Source of the DNA: Henckelia pumila
Taxonomy: Eukaryota > Streptophyta > Magnoliopsida > Lamiales > Gesneriaceae
Assembly: GCF_033568475.1 (NCBI RefSeq)
Contig: NC_133122.1
Coordinates: forward strand, 186,639,449-186,703,448
Length of the DNA stretch: 64,000 nt
Direction of reading: 5' to 3'
The position numbers and the translations under genes are program-made. Within the stretch, counting starts at the first letter, position 1. Every line of letters starts with the position of its first letter. Shown here piece after piece: positions 36,470 through 48,904 of the stretch. The notes below the pieces were generated by a model, which saw only the letters and a list, made by a program, of their open reading frames with translations, was not told where the DNA came from and searched no databases.

Positions 36470-36745
36470 TCAGACGGCGGGATTACAAACAGCAAGGTGG
36501 TGGTCGGGCTGCTGCGGCGGCGTGAAGGCCAAGAAAATCAGCATGAGCATGATGGCGACGGGGACAAGGAGGATGAGAAGAGGCGGCGGCGGAAGTGGCG
36601 GCAACACGAGCGGCAAGAGCAAAAGAGAGCCCGTGAAGAGTAGCATCAAAAGTATGCTCCTGCACATCAATGGCAATTTTATTTGATTGATTTTGATAAA
36701 TGAAATCCTTCCCACCTCATACATTCTATGCATCATCTTCTTCAT
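36470..36745 (-). CDS. ORGAN SIZE RELATED / ARGOS-like small membrane protein
   Basis: A single-exon frame of 91 codons from ATG at 36745 to TGA at 36470. Residues about 29-73 contain two hydrophobic segments joined by the signature LPLVLPPLPPPP, the hallmark of the OSR domain shared by ARGOS, ARGOS-LIKE and OSR1. Family members sit in the endoplasmic reticulum membrane, promote organ growth and dampen ethylene signalling; that role is known for relatives and inferred here. The tail APPQQPDHHLAVCNPAV-like end is poorly conserved. Several in-frame ATGs (codons 1, 4, 5, 8) are possible starts, and the TATA box at 36779-36789 leaves a very short leader. The overlapping plus-strand frame is a shadow. 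Confidence 0.85.
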   Translation of the reverse strand: MKKMMHRMYEVGRISFIKINQIKLPLMCRSILLMLLFTGSLLLLPLVLPPLPPPPLLILLVPVAIMLMLIFLAFTPPQQPDHHLAVCNPAV

Positions 36746-36771
36746 TCATTCGTGATCAAATATTTTTCAGA

Positions 36772-36789
36772 CACGTGTATTTATATATT
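36772..36789 (-). promoter_or_regulatory. Core promoter of the ARGOS-like gene: TATA and CACGTG
   Basis: On the minus strand TATATAAAT (36779-36789) lies about 35-45 bases before the first ATG, so transcription would begin close to the start codon. A G-box CACGTG at 36772-36777 sits immediately downstream of the TATA. G-boxes bind bZIP and bHLH factors; use here is inferred. Confidence 0.5.
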
Positions 36790-39700
36790 AATAATTAATA
36801 ATAATTTGCAATTCTCATGAGGAGACTGCATGTGTGTTTAATTTGTAAATGAATAAGTGGGAACGAAATGGAGAAGGCTAGCTTTATGATACATACATTG
36901 GAAGGAAATTTAATTAGTGCAAATTAAAGATGATGAAAAATATAATAAAACCCTCTCTACTAAATATTAATTTATATATATTAGTGTGAAATATTAATGG
37001 ATAAGAATAAATAAAAAGTTAAGAAGATAAATTTTAGTTAGAAATAAATATATATAATCATAAATGTTAATTTTCTTATTATATATATTAATGTAACGTC
37101 GCTCACTCGTAGTAGTAGTCGCTTGAGCTAATTATATATTTGTATACAACGAATGAACGAAACGTGAAGGTATTACCCAAATCATGCATCCGATGGTCAA
37201 TATTTATACACATGAGCATAATTAATGGGATATTGTTGATGTGGCAAATCATGTGGCATTGGATTTATGATTCGGCTAAAACCCTTAAGGTAGGTTGAAC
37301 TCTACCGGGTGCAGTAATAGATTTTTCACATTCTTACAAATCAATATGATTTTTTTTTTCAAAATTAAACAATAAGCGAAAACGTAGGTATGTTGAATTA
37401 ATTAATAAGATTTAGGGGTGGCCGGATTCATGGTACCCAAAAGCAAAAGTATGTTTTTTTTTCTTCTTCCTTTTCTTTTCTTTTCTTTTTTTTGGTTGGC
37501 ATGCAGCAGCTAGCCACCTTGCATGCATTTTCATTATTTAATTAATTAGTTTCCTCTTTATTGGTCTACGTACGTACATTATCTCCACATAATTAAATCG
37601 AAGAAAACGGCAAAACTCAACAAAACTAATTTTGCTTTTGAGTTTTGAATACTTATTAAAGATGAAACCTAGTTAGCTAGCTAGTGCATGCATTTCAAGT
37701 CGATCGCACCCATTGAATTGATGAATATAGATTTATATTTATAGTGTTGGCTGGATACGATGGTTAAATTCAATATTCATCCTAGCTTCCAAATTAAATA
37801 GCACAAGTGTTACTTGAAGATGACCGGAGCTGGATCTCCTATATAAATATATTATATGAGTAATTGTTAATTTTTTGTGAGCTCGATTGATTCAACCCAT
37901 CTTTTCGCAGTGAAATGTAAGTTTTCATGCGTTGGTTGGGCTAGAGATTTGTCTCACAAAATTGATATGTAAGATTATCTCATAAGAGTTTTGTGATATA
38001 TATATATATGTATGTATGTATGTCATTGTCTTTAAAATATGGAATTTTGGGCATGTTTTAATTTGAATGAGTGAATGACTTGGTGAGCATATATGCATGA
38101 TTTCCCGTTTAATTTGGATCATTAAATGGAGATTTTTTATGTTGGTAGATAAAACGAAACGACATATATATATGGATCATAGCTAGTAGGTGAGTGGCCC
38201 TTTTCAATGAGTAATAAAAATCAGCTAATAATTACAGATATTAAATTGGAGTATTTAATCTTTAATTTAATGATTATGATTAATTTTAATCAAACTCATA
38301 CATATATATCTTTTTTTTCCAAAACTGTATCTTTCTTTCGTGCAGAATTTCAATTACTGTAAAACTATTAACCTTCCCAGTATTAATTAATCTATTTACA
38401 TCAAGAATATTAATGCTAGAGGTACAACATATATCGTGTACAACTATATTTACAAAAAATATATCGTGAGATTTTTCTATTATATCGCGATATTTTACAT
38501 TCAATTTATCATGAGATTTTGATAAATAAAATTTTTGTATTGAATTTTTTGTGTTGTACAAATTGATGTACAAATTTGGTTGTATATGTAGCATTGCTCT
38601 TAAATAAATATCTTTTCCAAAACTAACTCTAATTAATTACTTTTATACTGATCATAATTAACTGATAAGGTGACAGTTACATTCTCATAATAAGGGATTA
38701 AATTTGCCATCGTCCATATAGTTTTGTGATCGATCATTATAAGGCACAGCCTTGTTTCGTTTTTTAAAAAAAAAATTATATGACAATTAATTTCACGGTA
38801 CTTCTACCATCTCGTGAGTTTTTAAGAAATATGAAGGATAAAAAAAAGTCGAAGTTTTGTATGAAAAAATAGGATACACCAACGGACTAAAATCTTAATA
38901 TATGAAAAAAAATAAATTAAATAATATTTATTAATAAGAAAGAAATAATGTATGTATATGTTCATGCATGTATGAGTCAGAGAATTAATAGTAGCCATGA
39001 CATAATTACATTAACAATATTTATTGCATTCATTATAAATCAATTTTTGATGTTTCTTTTGTTGTCATGGTTGAGTAGTATATCAAAATATATATATGCG
39101 TGGATTTGTAAAAGGTTTATGTGACAAAACTTAGGTTATTTTATAGAAACTTCACTATAATGTCGGGAGGGGCCCGGCTCGTTATAATCATGCATGATTT
39201 GTTTATGTTATTTAAGATTCAATGTTGGGGAAAACAATAGAATGTTTCTGCCCAAATGCAGTCATTATCATCCCAATTTGCAATTATCCCTCTCCACCAA
39301 CTTTTAAATTTATTGTAGTTTAAGTGCATGAATTCATCTAAATTGGTAATATATTTCGAAGACTAAATTCCAAATGCCAAAGACCAATTGCATCACCCTT
39401 CCAAAACAAAAAGAAAGATTCGAACTTCTAAAGTTTAATTTAAGCATCCATCACCAAATTAAACTTTATTTTAATTTTAACAACTGACGAAGAAGAAGAA
39501 TGAGCAGATTGAGTACGTAAAAATAATCTCGAACATTACACCAAGTGATCATTTTCCATGTTATTTTTTAATCAAGTGATTTTCCCTTTTTATGAATGAC
39601 AATTAAACTTTATTTGGATATGCAATGACAATATAAAAGACTAAAATGAATCACAATATAACTCGTGAAAAAAGACTTCAAAAATTGATATACCAAATTT

Positions 39701-39828
39701 ATAAATTTAAAATCACACTAAAAAAAGAATACAGTTGCCTTTATGCCACTAAGTTGTTGAAAGTTTATACACTATAAACCCAGCAAAAAGTATTACACAT
39801 TGCCTGCGATAAAACGGTTGACTTTCTT
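36790..39828. other. AT-rich intergenic, no gene recognised
   Basis: About 3 kb of AT-rich sequence with short TA/TATG microsatellites (for example 37990-38022). Two frames near 37925 and 38286 on the minus strand have no motif. No terminal repeats or RNA genes were seen. Confidence 0.5.
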
Positions 39829-42800
39829 TTACCTCCGACCTCTTCCCCTGTTGTTCCTTCCTCGAAATCCACCTCTCCTGCCACCACTTCTGCCGCCGCC
39901 GCCACGACCACCAAGACCAGGTAGTTTCAGCGACCGTACACCCCTCCTCTTTCCAGGTCGCCCCTCGTCATCCTCATCACTCTCCATGTACTTTTTCGAG
40001 CTTCTGGGATTAAAAGATATTTCCCGGGACCCTCCTTGTCCATGTTTTACAAAACCCTTTGGACGATCTTCCCGTTTCCTAAGAGTAACCTTTCTCCCAA
40101 GGGCAGAGAATCCTCCTGTCCAAGAGACTCACGATTCCTGAATGCTTCTGCATGCCGATTATCCTTCACTTCATAAAATCTGAAAGGATCGACAAAATAC
40201 AAGGTATGATCAATCTACCAGCTATATTAATATTCTAGCTAATTTTCTTGAAATGTGATAAAGACCGGTTAGAAAGAGATGATGGGGGAACCTTGGAACT
40301 CGGGATTTCTTCATAAATTTGGTATTGCTATTCGTTTGCTCATCTTCTGCTGATTCGCTACCTGATGGTACATCAGAACCACTAATACTCTGCTCATCTT
40401 CTTCAGCAAGAGCTTCAAAATGCTCGTCAAATAATGATGGTTTCTTTGCAGGTGCCGCAATTGGGTGGAAAGCCAAATATTCTTGTGAGAACTCATCAAC
40501 CTCAAAGTCCTGAAAAACATTTAAGAACAAAATACTCAGATCAGATACTGCGAGAAACAAAATTTGAGATAGAAAAAAAAGATTGTAATAATTTATGTAT
40601 AATTTCAAGATATTTTCGAGTAATTCTTGATACATGGACATTTTTCACAAATATCAATAAAACAAAAACTTGAAATCACAGGAAATTCAATAAAAATTAA
40701 CAGGAGTTGCAACCAAAAAGCACTTACTTGCTAGCTCCTCCTAATGGAGCCCGCTTAAATTACCTTATTTTCAAACATTGGAGTAAATCTCTCGTCTTTG
40801 AGAACCCTTCTTTTTCTTTGATGTCTTCTTATCTGGTACTTTCAGAGTATGAATATTATCAGCGCCCTTCTGATCATCAAGATTTTCATCTTCTTCAAGA
40901 AGACGGGAAGCCAAAGTTCGATTAACTTTTGGTAGCTTCCTCTTGATCTGCAAGAAAATATTAACATAACAAAAGCTTCAAAATAGAAGCAAAATACGGC
41001 ATGGTTTCTGTAAAAATCACAAAATGAATCTCAAACAGCTTACAGTGATTCGAGTGGCACGTTCAGCTTCCAATTTCTCCTGTTTTTTCCTCTCTAAATA
41101 TGTATCATAAGCAAAAGGATCTGCCAAACTTTCTGCCTGCATTCACAATCATCATAGCCGTGTATTAGATCTAAACAAGAATCTTGTATGATAATTGAAA
41201 TCATAAAGCCCTGTGAAATATTTTTTCCAGAAATTAAACTGCATAATTCACACACCAATCCATGAAAATAACACACTGTTCACTTTATGAATATTATCAA
41301 GATTTTAAAAAAAACACTTGTACTTGGGGGGAGGCAGGTGGCCCATTTGAAGATGCAAATATTACCTTTTTATACAGCTTGTAATTGATAAAGAAACCAT
41401 GCATGTAGGCTCTTAGAAGATTGGTTCCAATCAAATTGGTCAAATTCAACTTTGTCAGGTCTTCTTTCGTCAAAAATTTGTAATCATCATAAATAGTTGT
41501 TTGTTCATCCTCCTCAAGCTCTTCCTATAAAGGCATGAATAGGATTTATCGATACCGAATAGGGCTCAAACGTACAAGATGATCGACAAAGCAGCTTAAT
41601 GAACATACAGTTAAGTTCTCTAGATAAGAACACCACTTTGGTGCAGGTCCAAGGGCTGGTATGAAGTAAGATGGTATTTGGCTGCTATCCAGAGCCAACA
41701 AAATCAATCCACTACGGCTGAAGACACAAGTATCATTAATTTTCCCAGCAGTTGGTTCAATGCTAGTCATACCTTCTCCCTGAAAAACATAAAAAGGCCA
41801 TCTTAATTTGTTCTGGGACAGGCAGTTAGGTAACAAAACAATGGTAACTTAGTAGGCCACAGAGATTCTTAGGCCAAAATTTAGCACTATAGCAGCACCT
41901 TTTTTCTGAAAATGAATGCGAAAAAACAATAAACCCAACTGTTTGTGGTGTTCTAAATTTCTAACGAGAATCTGCGACATGAAAGACCGTTTTTTCACAA
42001 GTCTTTCCCATTTGTTGACATTTGGCTGCTATCGTTCATAAAGAAATCATAGTGCCAGCGAAAATATTTACAGTCAGACTTAACAATAAGTCTCTTAACA
42101 GCTAGACTTGATAAGGATTTGTAAAATAACAATTTAAGTTGCCATACATTAAAAACAAACAAACAAACAAAAAAACACAAAACTATAAATCCCATAACTC
42201 TATAATCATCAGTGGTTGATGTAATGACCCTAATAGAAGAGCAGGATACAGTCATCTGTCAAGTATTAATCACAAAATGTGGTAGAGAGTCTTACAGTCT
42301 CAGGGTCCCAAATCCTGACAATGTGCTTGTCAGTAGTTATTAATTTTGCTTGCTCAGAGTTCAGAGTTTTGTGCCATCTAATGTTGAGGATTGGGCTGCC
42401 GTACCTGCAAAGCAAATTAAAAATAATGATTGAAAAAAAAAAATCAAGTAATTAAATTCATTTGAAAGCAGTTAGTGAAATTCACATATGGTCCTTTATC
42501 CGAACAGGATTAGATGAGCGCAAATCATAAATAAGAATCTGCGAGATTAATAGCAGATAAGAAATGTAATTTAATATTCGAGGTAATGAAAATAGCAATA
42601 AAATATCCAACAGAGATATTCGGCAGACAAGAAATTCAAAAAAAATGGTAAACACAGTTACTTCGTTCTGATCGTTCGTTTTGTGCAGCAGATGTTTTTT
42701 GCAATATCTAGCTTTCATATCCACATTACATTACCTTTGTATCACAAATAAATAATATGGTCTCAATTGGTTAAAAAACGGCCTTTATTCTAGCCATGGA

Positions 42801-45800
42801 ACGTCTATTGATCATCACATATACTGATATACATCCATGGAGTGAAAATATCACAACAAAGTGCATCCAAGGAGCTTCGGTGCACCAGATTTTCTCCACA
42901 AAAAGTACCCATCCCTGCAAGAACTGGCTGAAATGGGGTACCACTACCAGCATAGGGGAAGACTTAATCTAAATTTATTCAAACATGCTAAAATGTCCCA
43001 CCAGTGGCAGGTATGTACAGTTCAAGCTGTCACGTGAGATGATTTTGGACCATAAATATTAGAAGCTGAAGTCGAGGTTATTAATCTGACAAGCAACAAA
43101 TTATGTAAAAAAAATCTGCGTTGTATGTCATGTATCGCCAAACACAGATTGAGAAAACTAGTGTCACGCGCTAAATACAGTAAATGCCAACACAAAACTC
43201 ATCAGTAATTAGGAAACATGAGTAGACATATTATATTGGAGTTCTTACGTGATGTCTGTGACATTTTTTCATTAATCAGTACGCTATATTCAGAACTACA
43301 ATGCAGAAGACATGATAAAGCAAAGGACAATAAAAGAGAACAAGTGACCAACACAACATGATTGTAGCCAAGGTTAACAAGGCACTTTCATAACCTTTCC
43401 ATTGCTGCTTCCTACAGCCATGAGGTAGCCTCCATCTCCATTAAACTCAATCGAAGTAACCTCCTACATGTATCACACAATCAACATCACCATAATATTT
43501 AATAAAGGGGTGAAATTATTGAGACAACCTAGTAGATGGAAATAAACATGAGTGAGCAATAAACTAGATCCAATTTCACTTGAATAGATCCACACCAAAA
43601 TACAGGGTATTGTTATTTCACATAAGGTGATTTTTTAGGGAAACAGATTTAAATAAGTTAAAGACCTATAGAGAGCATCGGCTTGAATTGAGAGGGAAAA
43701 AAAATTAGTTACCCCATCTATGTCGCCGGAGGAAGCAACAGCATCTATCCTGCCTACAGAAGACCTCGTTCTCATATCAAAACATTCCACAGCTCCATCC
43801 TCACCCCCACCAGCAACTAATCCATGCACCTTGCGGGGTCAAAATATTGAACGAATTATGTTATACAGACAATATCCAACTACAATACAACTTAAAAAAG
43901 GTGCAGTACAGTGCCATGAGGGAAAATCAAGTTTCACAAACCTTCGAGAAACTACATTCAAAGCTGGGGATTGTGTGTTGAGCGACGAAAGAAAACGCCC
44001 CTGTGAAAAGATGTCACTTACTAGGAAGAGTTGAACAGAAGCATAGAATAAATAAACACCTAAACTTTTAAGATTGTCGTGCAAAAAGGAGCGAACGACA
44101 AAATATGAGAATACATGCATAATGAAACAATAGCGAATTTTAGCTCAGATTACTGACATCAAATAGAGAGCAACAAATTGACAGGTAATAGATGATTCCT
44201 GTCCCAGGGGAAATAGTACCTTCTTTCTTGATTGCTGAGTCAAATATTATTAACAGGTATTGAACAAGAAGGAAACCACATGTGAAATGATGAATGGGGT
44301 ACAGAAATGCCTCACATACAAGAACAAAAAATGTGACCAACAAAAACAATTCATGTGGGGTGGAGGCGAACCAAATTAACACTAAGCCAATGATACCCAA
44401 AAGGAAAAACCAAAAATTTCGAATAAATCCAATGCCTAAAACATCAAACACATAAAAATAATACTCGTTGAGGGAAAAATTAGCTATACACCTAATTCAT
44501 TAATCTAGCTTTCGAAGACAATGGGAAGAGGGTGATGAAAACAGATATTAAAGCATTTTCAAAAAACTGGGAACATAAATTGAAGCAAGACAAACCTGTT
44601 CCAAGTTTATCCTGTACATATCTGGAGAAGAAGCAGCACAGATAAGATCACAAGACCAGCAATCATATGTCATATCTCTGCCCATCCTGTTGAGAATAAA
44701 CGCATAAGCCATCGTGAAACTAATAAACAAATAAAAAAATACAGCAGCAAGAAAAATAACTCTCAGAATTCAGCTACAAAAAGTTTATTACTCAAAACTA
44801 GGACTGCCTAGTTAAAATTTAGTTTAGTCAAACTATTTCAGTGTAAATTGGGTAGCCAAGCTATGATATGAATAGATATCTGATGGTTAGTATATTTAAA
44901 AATAATAATGCAAGTGTCCTTATTTCCTTGTATAATTATCTCATTGTAAATTTCTAACAAATTAAATGTTCAGTGTGCCAATATGAATCCATAATTACTA
45001 TAGCAGTGCAAATTCAAAAGTAATCATAGGTTATATTTTTCACATGCATCATCGCACAAGACCGTGTCACATGGTCACATACACAAAGCATGCATTAAAT
45101 AAAACAATGTGATTATGTGAGAGAGGGAGAGAAGAGACCTTGGGATTCGCAGACTGTAGTGACTTCCATATTTTGCATGGAGACAAACAGAGCGATCAGC
45201 GCAAAGAAATACAAGCTTTGCATAGTCATCATCTAACACCTAGAAGAGATCAAGAATAAGCACTCAGGAATGCATAAAAAATATGTGTGTATTTAAAAAA
45301 TAGATAATTATTTACAAACTACAATCAATGTCATTTAGGAATGCATAACAAATATGTGTGTATTTACAAACTACAATCAATGTCATGCGCAGTTGCTACA
45401 GTTAGAGCATCGTATAGTTCCAAGGCCTCTTGTCAAAAGTATTACCTCAAAATCAATTATTTCTGAAATCAAATGCCTTTCAAACTTCAGGGACAACTCC
45501 CTCAACTCATATACTTTGACTTGTGGTGGGTAAATGCCTGAATTAATGAATTATAAAAAAAATGTCAATACATAAAATGACATTGTTAGATAGAAAATGG
45601 ATCAATCAAATCAATAATTCACCTGATGCTATCAGATATTCTCCATCAGGGGTCACCTTAATTCTATTAGTAGCAGTTTCAAACTTCAAATCTTGAATCA
45701 AATCTACCCTCTGCAGATAATCTGGAGACTTAGGTAGAAACCAGTTATTGCTACTAGTTATTGCTAACAATCACTGTACAAAACATACAATGACAGATTA

Positions 45801-46236
45801 TCAAATTCTAATTATATCATTTCGGATGTAATTTTTTGTTCCAGCAGACTCAAATGTAGAACATGAATCCCAAGAACAATGAGAATTTCAAGTTAAAGTA
45901 GCTTGATACTCAAATTTCCTCAAAATAAAATAAAGCTCGAATCCTCAAGCTTTTCCAGAGGCATCTAAAGTTTCAAGCAATTAAAACAAACGATGTCTTA
46001 ATAATAGTTTCTCTTCAAATTTAAGTGATTTGATAAAAATTTTGCTTTTGTGTATATATGTGTGGGGGTGGAGGTGGAGGGTGAGTATCCGGGCGCTAAA
46101 GCAGCAATAAAACTTCAACAACGAAAATTTGAGTCGTTAAATTTTCACCTGGGTTCTTACGACGTGCTCTAAGCTTCTTGGGAGGAAGCCACGTAGCTAG
46201 GGAGCGATTGTTGGCTGCGACAGAGTACATTTTCAT
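39829..46236 (-). CDS. NOL10: NOL10/Enp2-like nucleolar WD40 protein, 16 exons, reading frame disturbed
   Basis: Exons: 46149-46236, 45623-45721, 45446-45537, 45139-45239, 44596-44686, 43938-44000, 43713-43829, 43395-43463, 42486-42538, 42296-42404, 41609-41779, 41366-41524, 41044-41136, 40764-40947, 40292-40509, 39829-40179. The product matches the Enp2/NOL10 family: ATWLPPKK near the start, WD-type repeats (AGGGEDGAVECFD, KHIVRIWDPET), INDTCVFSRSGL, IPSYFIPALGPAPKWCS, then basic and acidic tails ending in an RGG-rich stretch (GGRRGGFRGRNNRGRGRR). Enp2 works in the nucleolus in early 18S rRNA processing; the Arabidopsis homologue is, as I recall, EDA7. Phases agree through exon 13. Exon 14 has one base too many, exon 16 is out of register by one, and the N-terminus looks shifted (see findings). 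Homology is certain; integrity is not. Confidence 0.88.
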
Positions 46237-46289
46237 TCCATTTATGGAGATTGATATCAAGTTAGCACCTCATACGCCATGTTTTCTGA

Positions 46290-47960
46290 GCTCGTTAAAT
46301 CTTTGATTTCGCAAATTGGCTGGCAGGATGTGGCGGCGTAAGGCGGCCGCAGAGCTCTTGCGGCTCCAGGGGGTTTTAGTTTTTAGTAGGCCTATGGCTA
46401 CGTGTAAATTAAAACAGATCCATTATTGATTTCTTGGGATCAGGTCCGTTTGAATTTGGTTGACATGTTTTAAAAAAAATATTTTTTAATTTATAATTTT
46501 TTTCTTTTAAAAAATCTCTACTTTTAACTTAAAAAATTCTTATTTAAGCATATTTATGATCAACCAAACACTTTATTAAATAAAAAGCACTTAATAAAAG
46601 GTTTTTTAGCCTGAATTTTGAAACCAAAAGCGGCTTTAGTATTAGACTTTGGAATTTAATTGGGTATAAAGACTAAAGCCCATCATACTTTGCAATAATT
46701 AACTTGCAATACCAATATTTAAAATCTCTGTTTTGAGTTCCATCGAACGATTTTCACAAAATAAAAATTGCCCCGCCAATTAATTGTACGCTCATCGGTT
46801 TCAAGCTTCAAAAATCATGGTGGCCAGAACCAATAAAGCAAATATAATATAGTAGTTTAGCATAAAGAACAAAAGTGTTACGGCTAATGAGAAAAGACAT
46901 GAGATGGCACGAGAAAATCATATATTATTGATGGGAAAAGTTGTTATAAAAAGGGGAGATTTCTCAAATAAAGAGAATGAGGTGATTGAGAAAATATATA
47001 ATGATTTCTTTACATTATTAATTAGTGTTATTTTCAAATCATTGTGAATGTCCATCATGTCCATCTTCATTCTCACATTTTAATGGTATGTCCAGCTAAA
47101 TTTGTCCACCACTGATGTGACACTCACATATTGAATGTGATAAATTGTACATCAAATAATTGAATGACATCACAATGATGAGCACGTAGATAAACACGAT
47201 CGGTTGACAACATATTAAAACTCATTTGTAGTTATCACAACTTATTTTAAAAATAGTTGTTAATGTGTTTGGATAACTTATTTTAAACAAATTAAAAATG
47301 TTGATGTATTTAACATTACAAGATTCTTTTATTGTCAAAATTTATCCAAAAAAATATAATACTACAAATTTTATTTAAAAATAAACTTAAAATTTTATCA
47401 TAAATATTAAACCTATGTTACAAAAAAAAAAAATCATATTTTAATTTAGAAAAAAATGATAATTTTTAATATTTTATTTTTTAAAAATTTTTAATATTTT
47501 ATAAATAGAAAACATGACGAAGATTTTTGGAAATATAAAAATCTATTTTACAGAAGTAAAATTTTAAAATATATTTTTTTAAAACAAATAGATTTACCTT
47601 AACTTTTTTAAAAACAAATTATAAGTTATCAAACAACTTATTTTGACTACTTATAAATTTTTGAACAAATTATTATCAAATAAATTGAAAGATCTTATAA
47701 GCTCAACCAACACCCTCTTAATTTTGTTTTATAAAACATCTTCATACATAATTTTTTTTGAGTAAAATTCCTTTTTTCAAAAAAAAAAAAATTAGCATAG
47801 AAACAACAGACACACACATCATGAACAAATTTAGGTACAATATTGGCGATGAATTTGTCAATAAACTATAAAAATAACAAAATTTATATATATAATATAT
47901 AGATACTGATCCCCGGTTGGTCCTATCCTTGCCTGCAAGAAAGCAATTGAACATTTAAGA
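46290..47960. other. Intergenic: NOL10 upstream and AT-rich spacer
   Basis: The first ~150 bases beyond the NOL10 start are GC-richer, as expected for its leader and promoter. The rest is AT-rich with no recognised gene. Around 47620-47710 the words AAACAACTTATTTTGAC and CTTATAAGCTCAACCAACAC resemble ends of hAT-type MITEs, but I could not pair them with a left end. Confidence 0.4.
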
Positions 47961-48904
47961 TGTTACCATGAAATCAACTAGTCAAGTATTGCAAAAACAG
48001 ACGAACTTTTAACAAAGACTGACTGAAAACAACTATTGAAATATGAAACATGGTCTGCTTCAAATGCATGATTGATTGTGTTAGGTTACAGTTTCTTTGA
48101 GATCTTTTTATTATGGTCACAACCAAATATTGAACCATTCAAAAGAATTTGGATCCAAAAGAAATTAACAAAGATGAATTTTATAACCAAAGAAAAATAC
48201 CAAGCTCTAGCATTCTCACGCTACCAAGCTCTCGCGCTCGACTCTCTCTAACGCACTTCACAGATAACTCCCGAGCTCTAGCACTTTCTTCGTGTCTGTC
48301 TCTATTACGTCGCTTGTTCCTCCATACTCTCTATGCCAAGGAATTTATAAAGCAACCATCACGAATTCAATGTATCCTAACTATATCCCAATACAGCTGA
48401 CTTCTAACCCAACGAGTACACATGACTACTAATACTATGACGAGTCTTAGGCTAGTTTTCTAAAGTACCCATGTTTGAACAGGTTTCATCTTGATATATC
48501 TGTGTGCTTCCTTTTTTCCCAATAAAATCTAATTCATTCTACAATTTTTTTATAACCCAATAAAAAACTATTTTCCTGGTTAGTTGGCATTCACAAGCTG
48601 TGACGAAACACTTCTAACATCTTACACCTCAAAAACAAAAAAAAAACTTTTGATACCAAATAAAAAATCTATTCATCTCTTAAAATGCATTGTAGAGTAT
48701 TAAAGCTCAAATCTTTGACGTTTATTTTCTATTCTTTTAATACCCGTCTTTCAGTTGATGAATAATAATGCTAATTACTGACTGGTGATATCAAAGACCA
48801 ATAGACACAAAATATGAGAAGGATGGAATCATGGAGAGATGTCAAATTAAGATTCTTGAAGTAAAAAACAAAGAAGCTCATAAATGTGAGCATAAGAAAT
48901 GAAG
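47961..48904. repeat. Possible LTR-derived sequence
   Basis: The stretch 48190-48370 has CTCTCGCGCTCGACTCTCTC-type pyrimidine words and a TATA-like TTTATAAAGC near 48345, followed by TTTTGATACCAAAT (48648-48661), a primer-site-like word in reverse. This pattern is common in decayed copia LTRs. No paired copy or clear TG...CA boundary was found, so the call is weak. The 83-codon frame at 48149-48400 is not convincing. Confidence 0.25.

Noticed and set aside
36417..36686. Plus-strand Gly/Arg-rich open frame
   Set aside because: It is the antisense shadow of the ARGOS-like gene, whose proline-rich and leucine-rich sequence is the recognisable one.
39800..40141. Plus-strand proline/leucine-rich frame of 113 codons
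   Set aside because: It is antisense to the RGG-rich C-terminal exon of NOL10.
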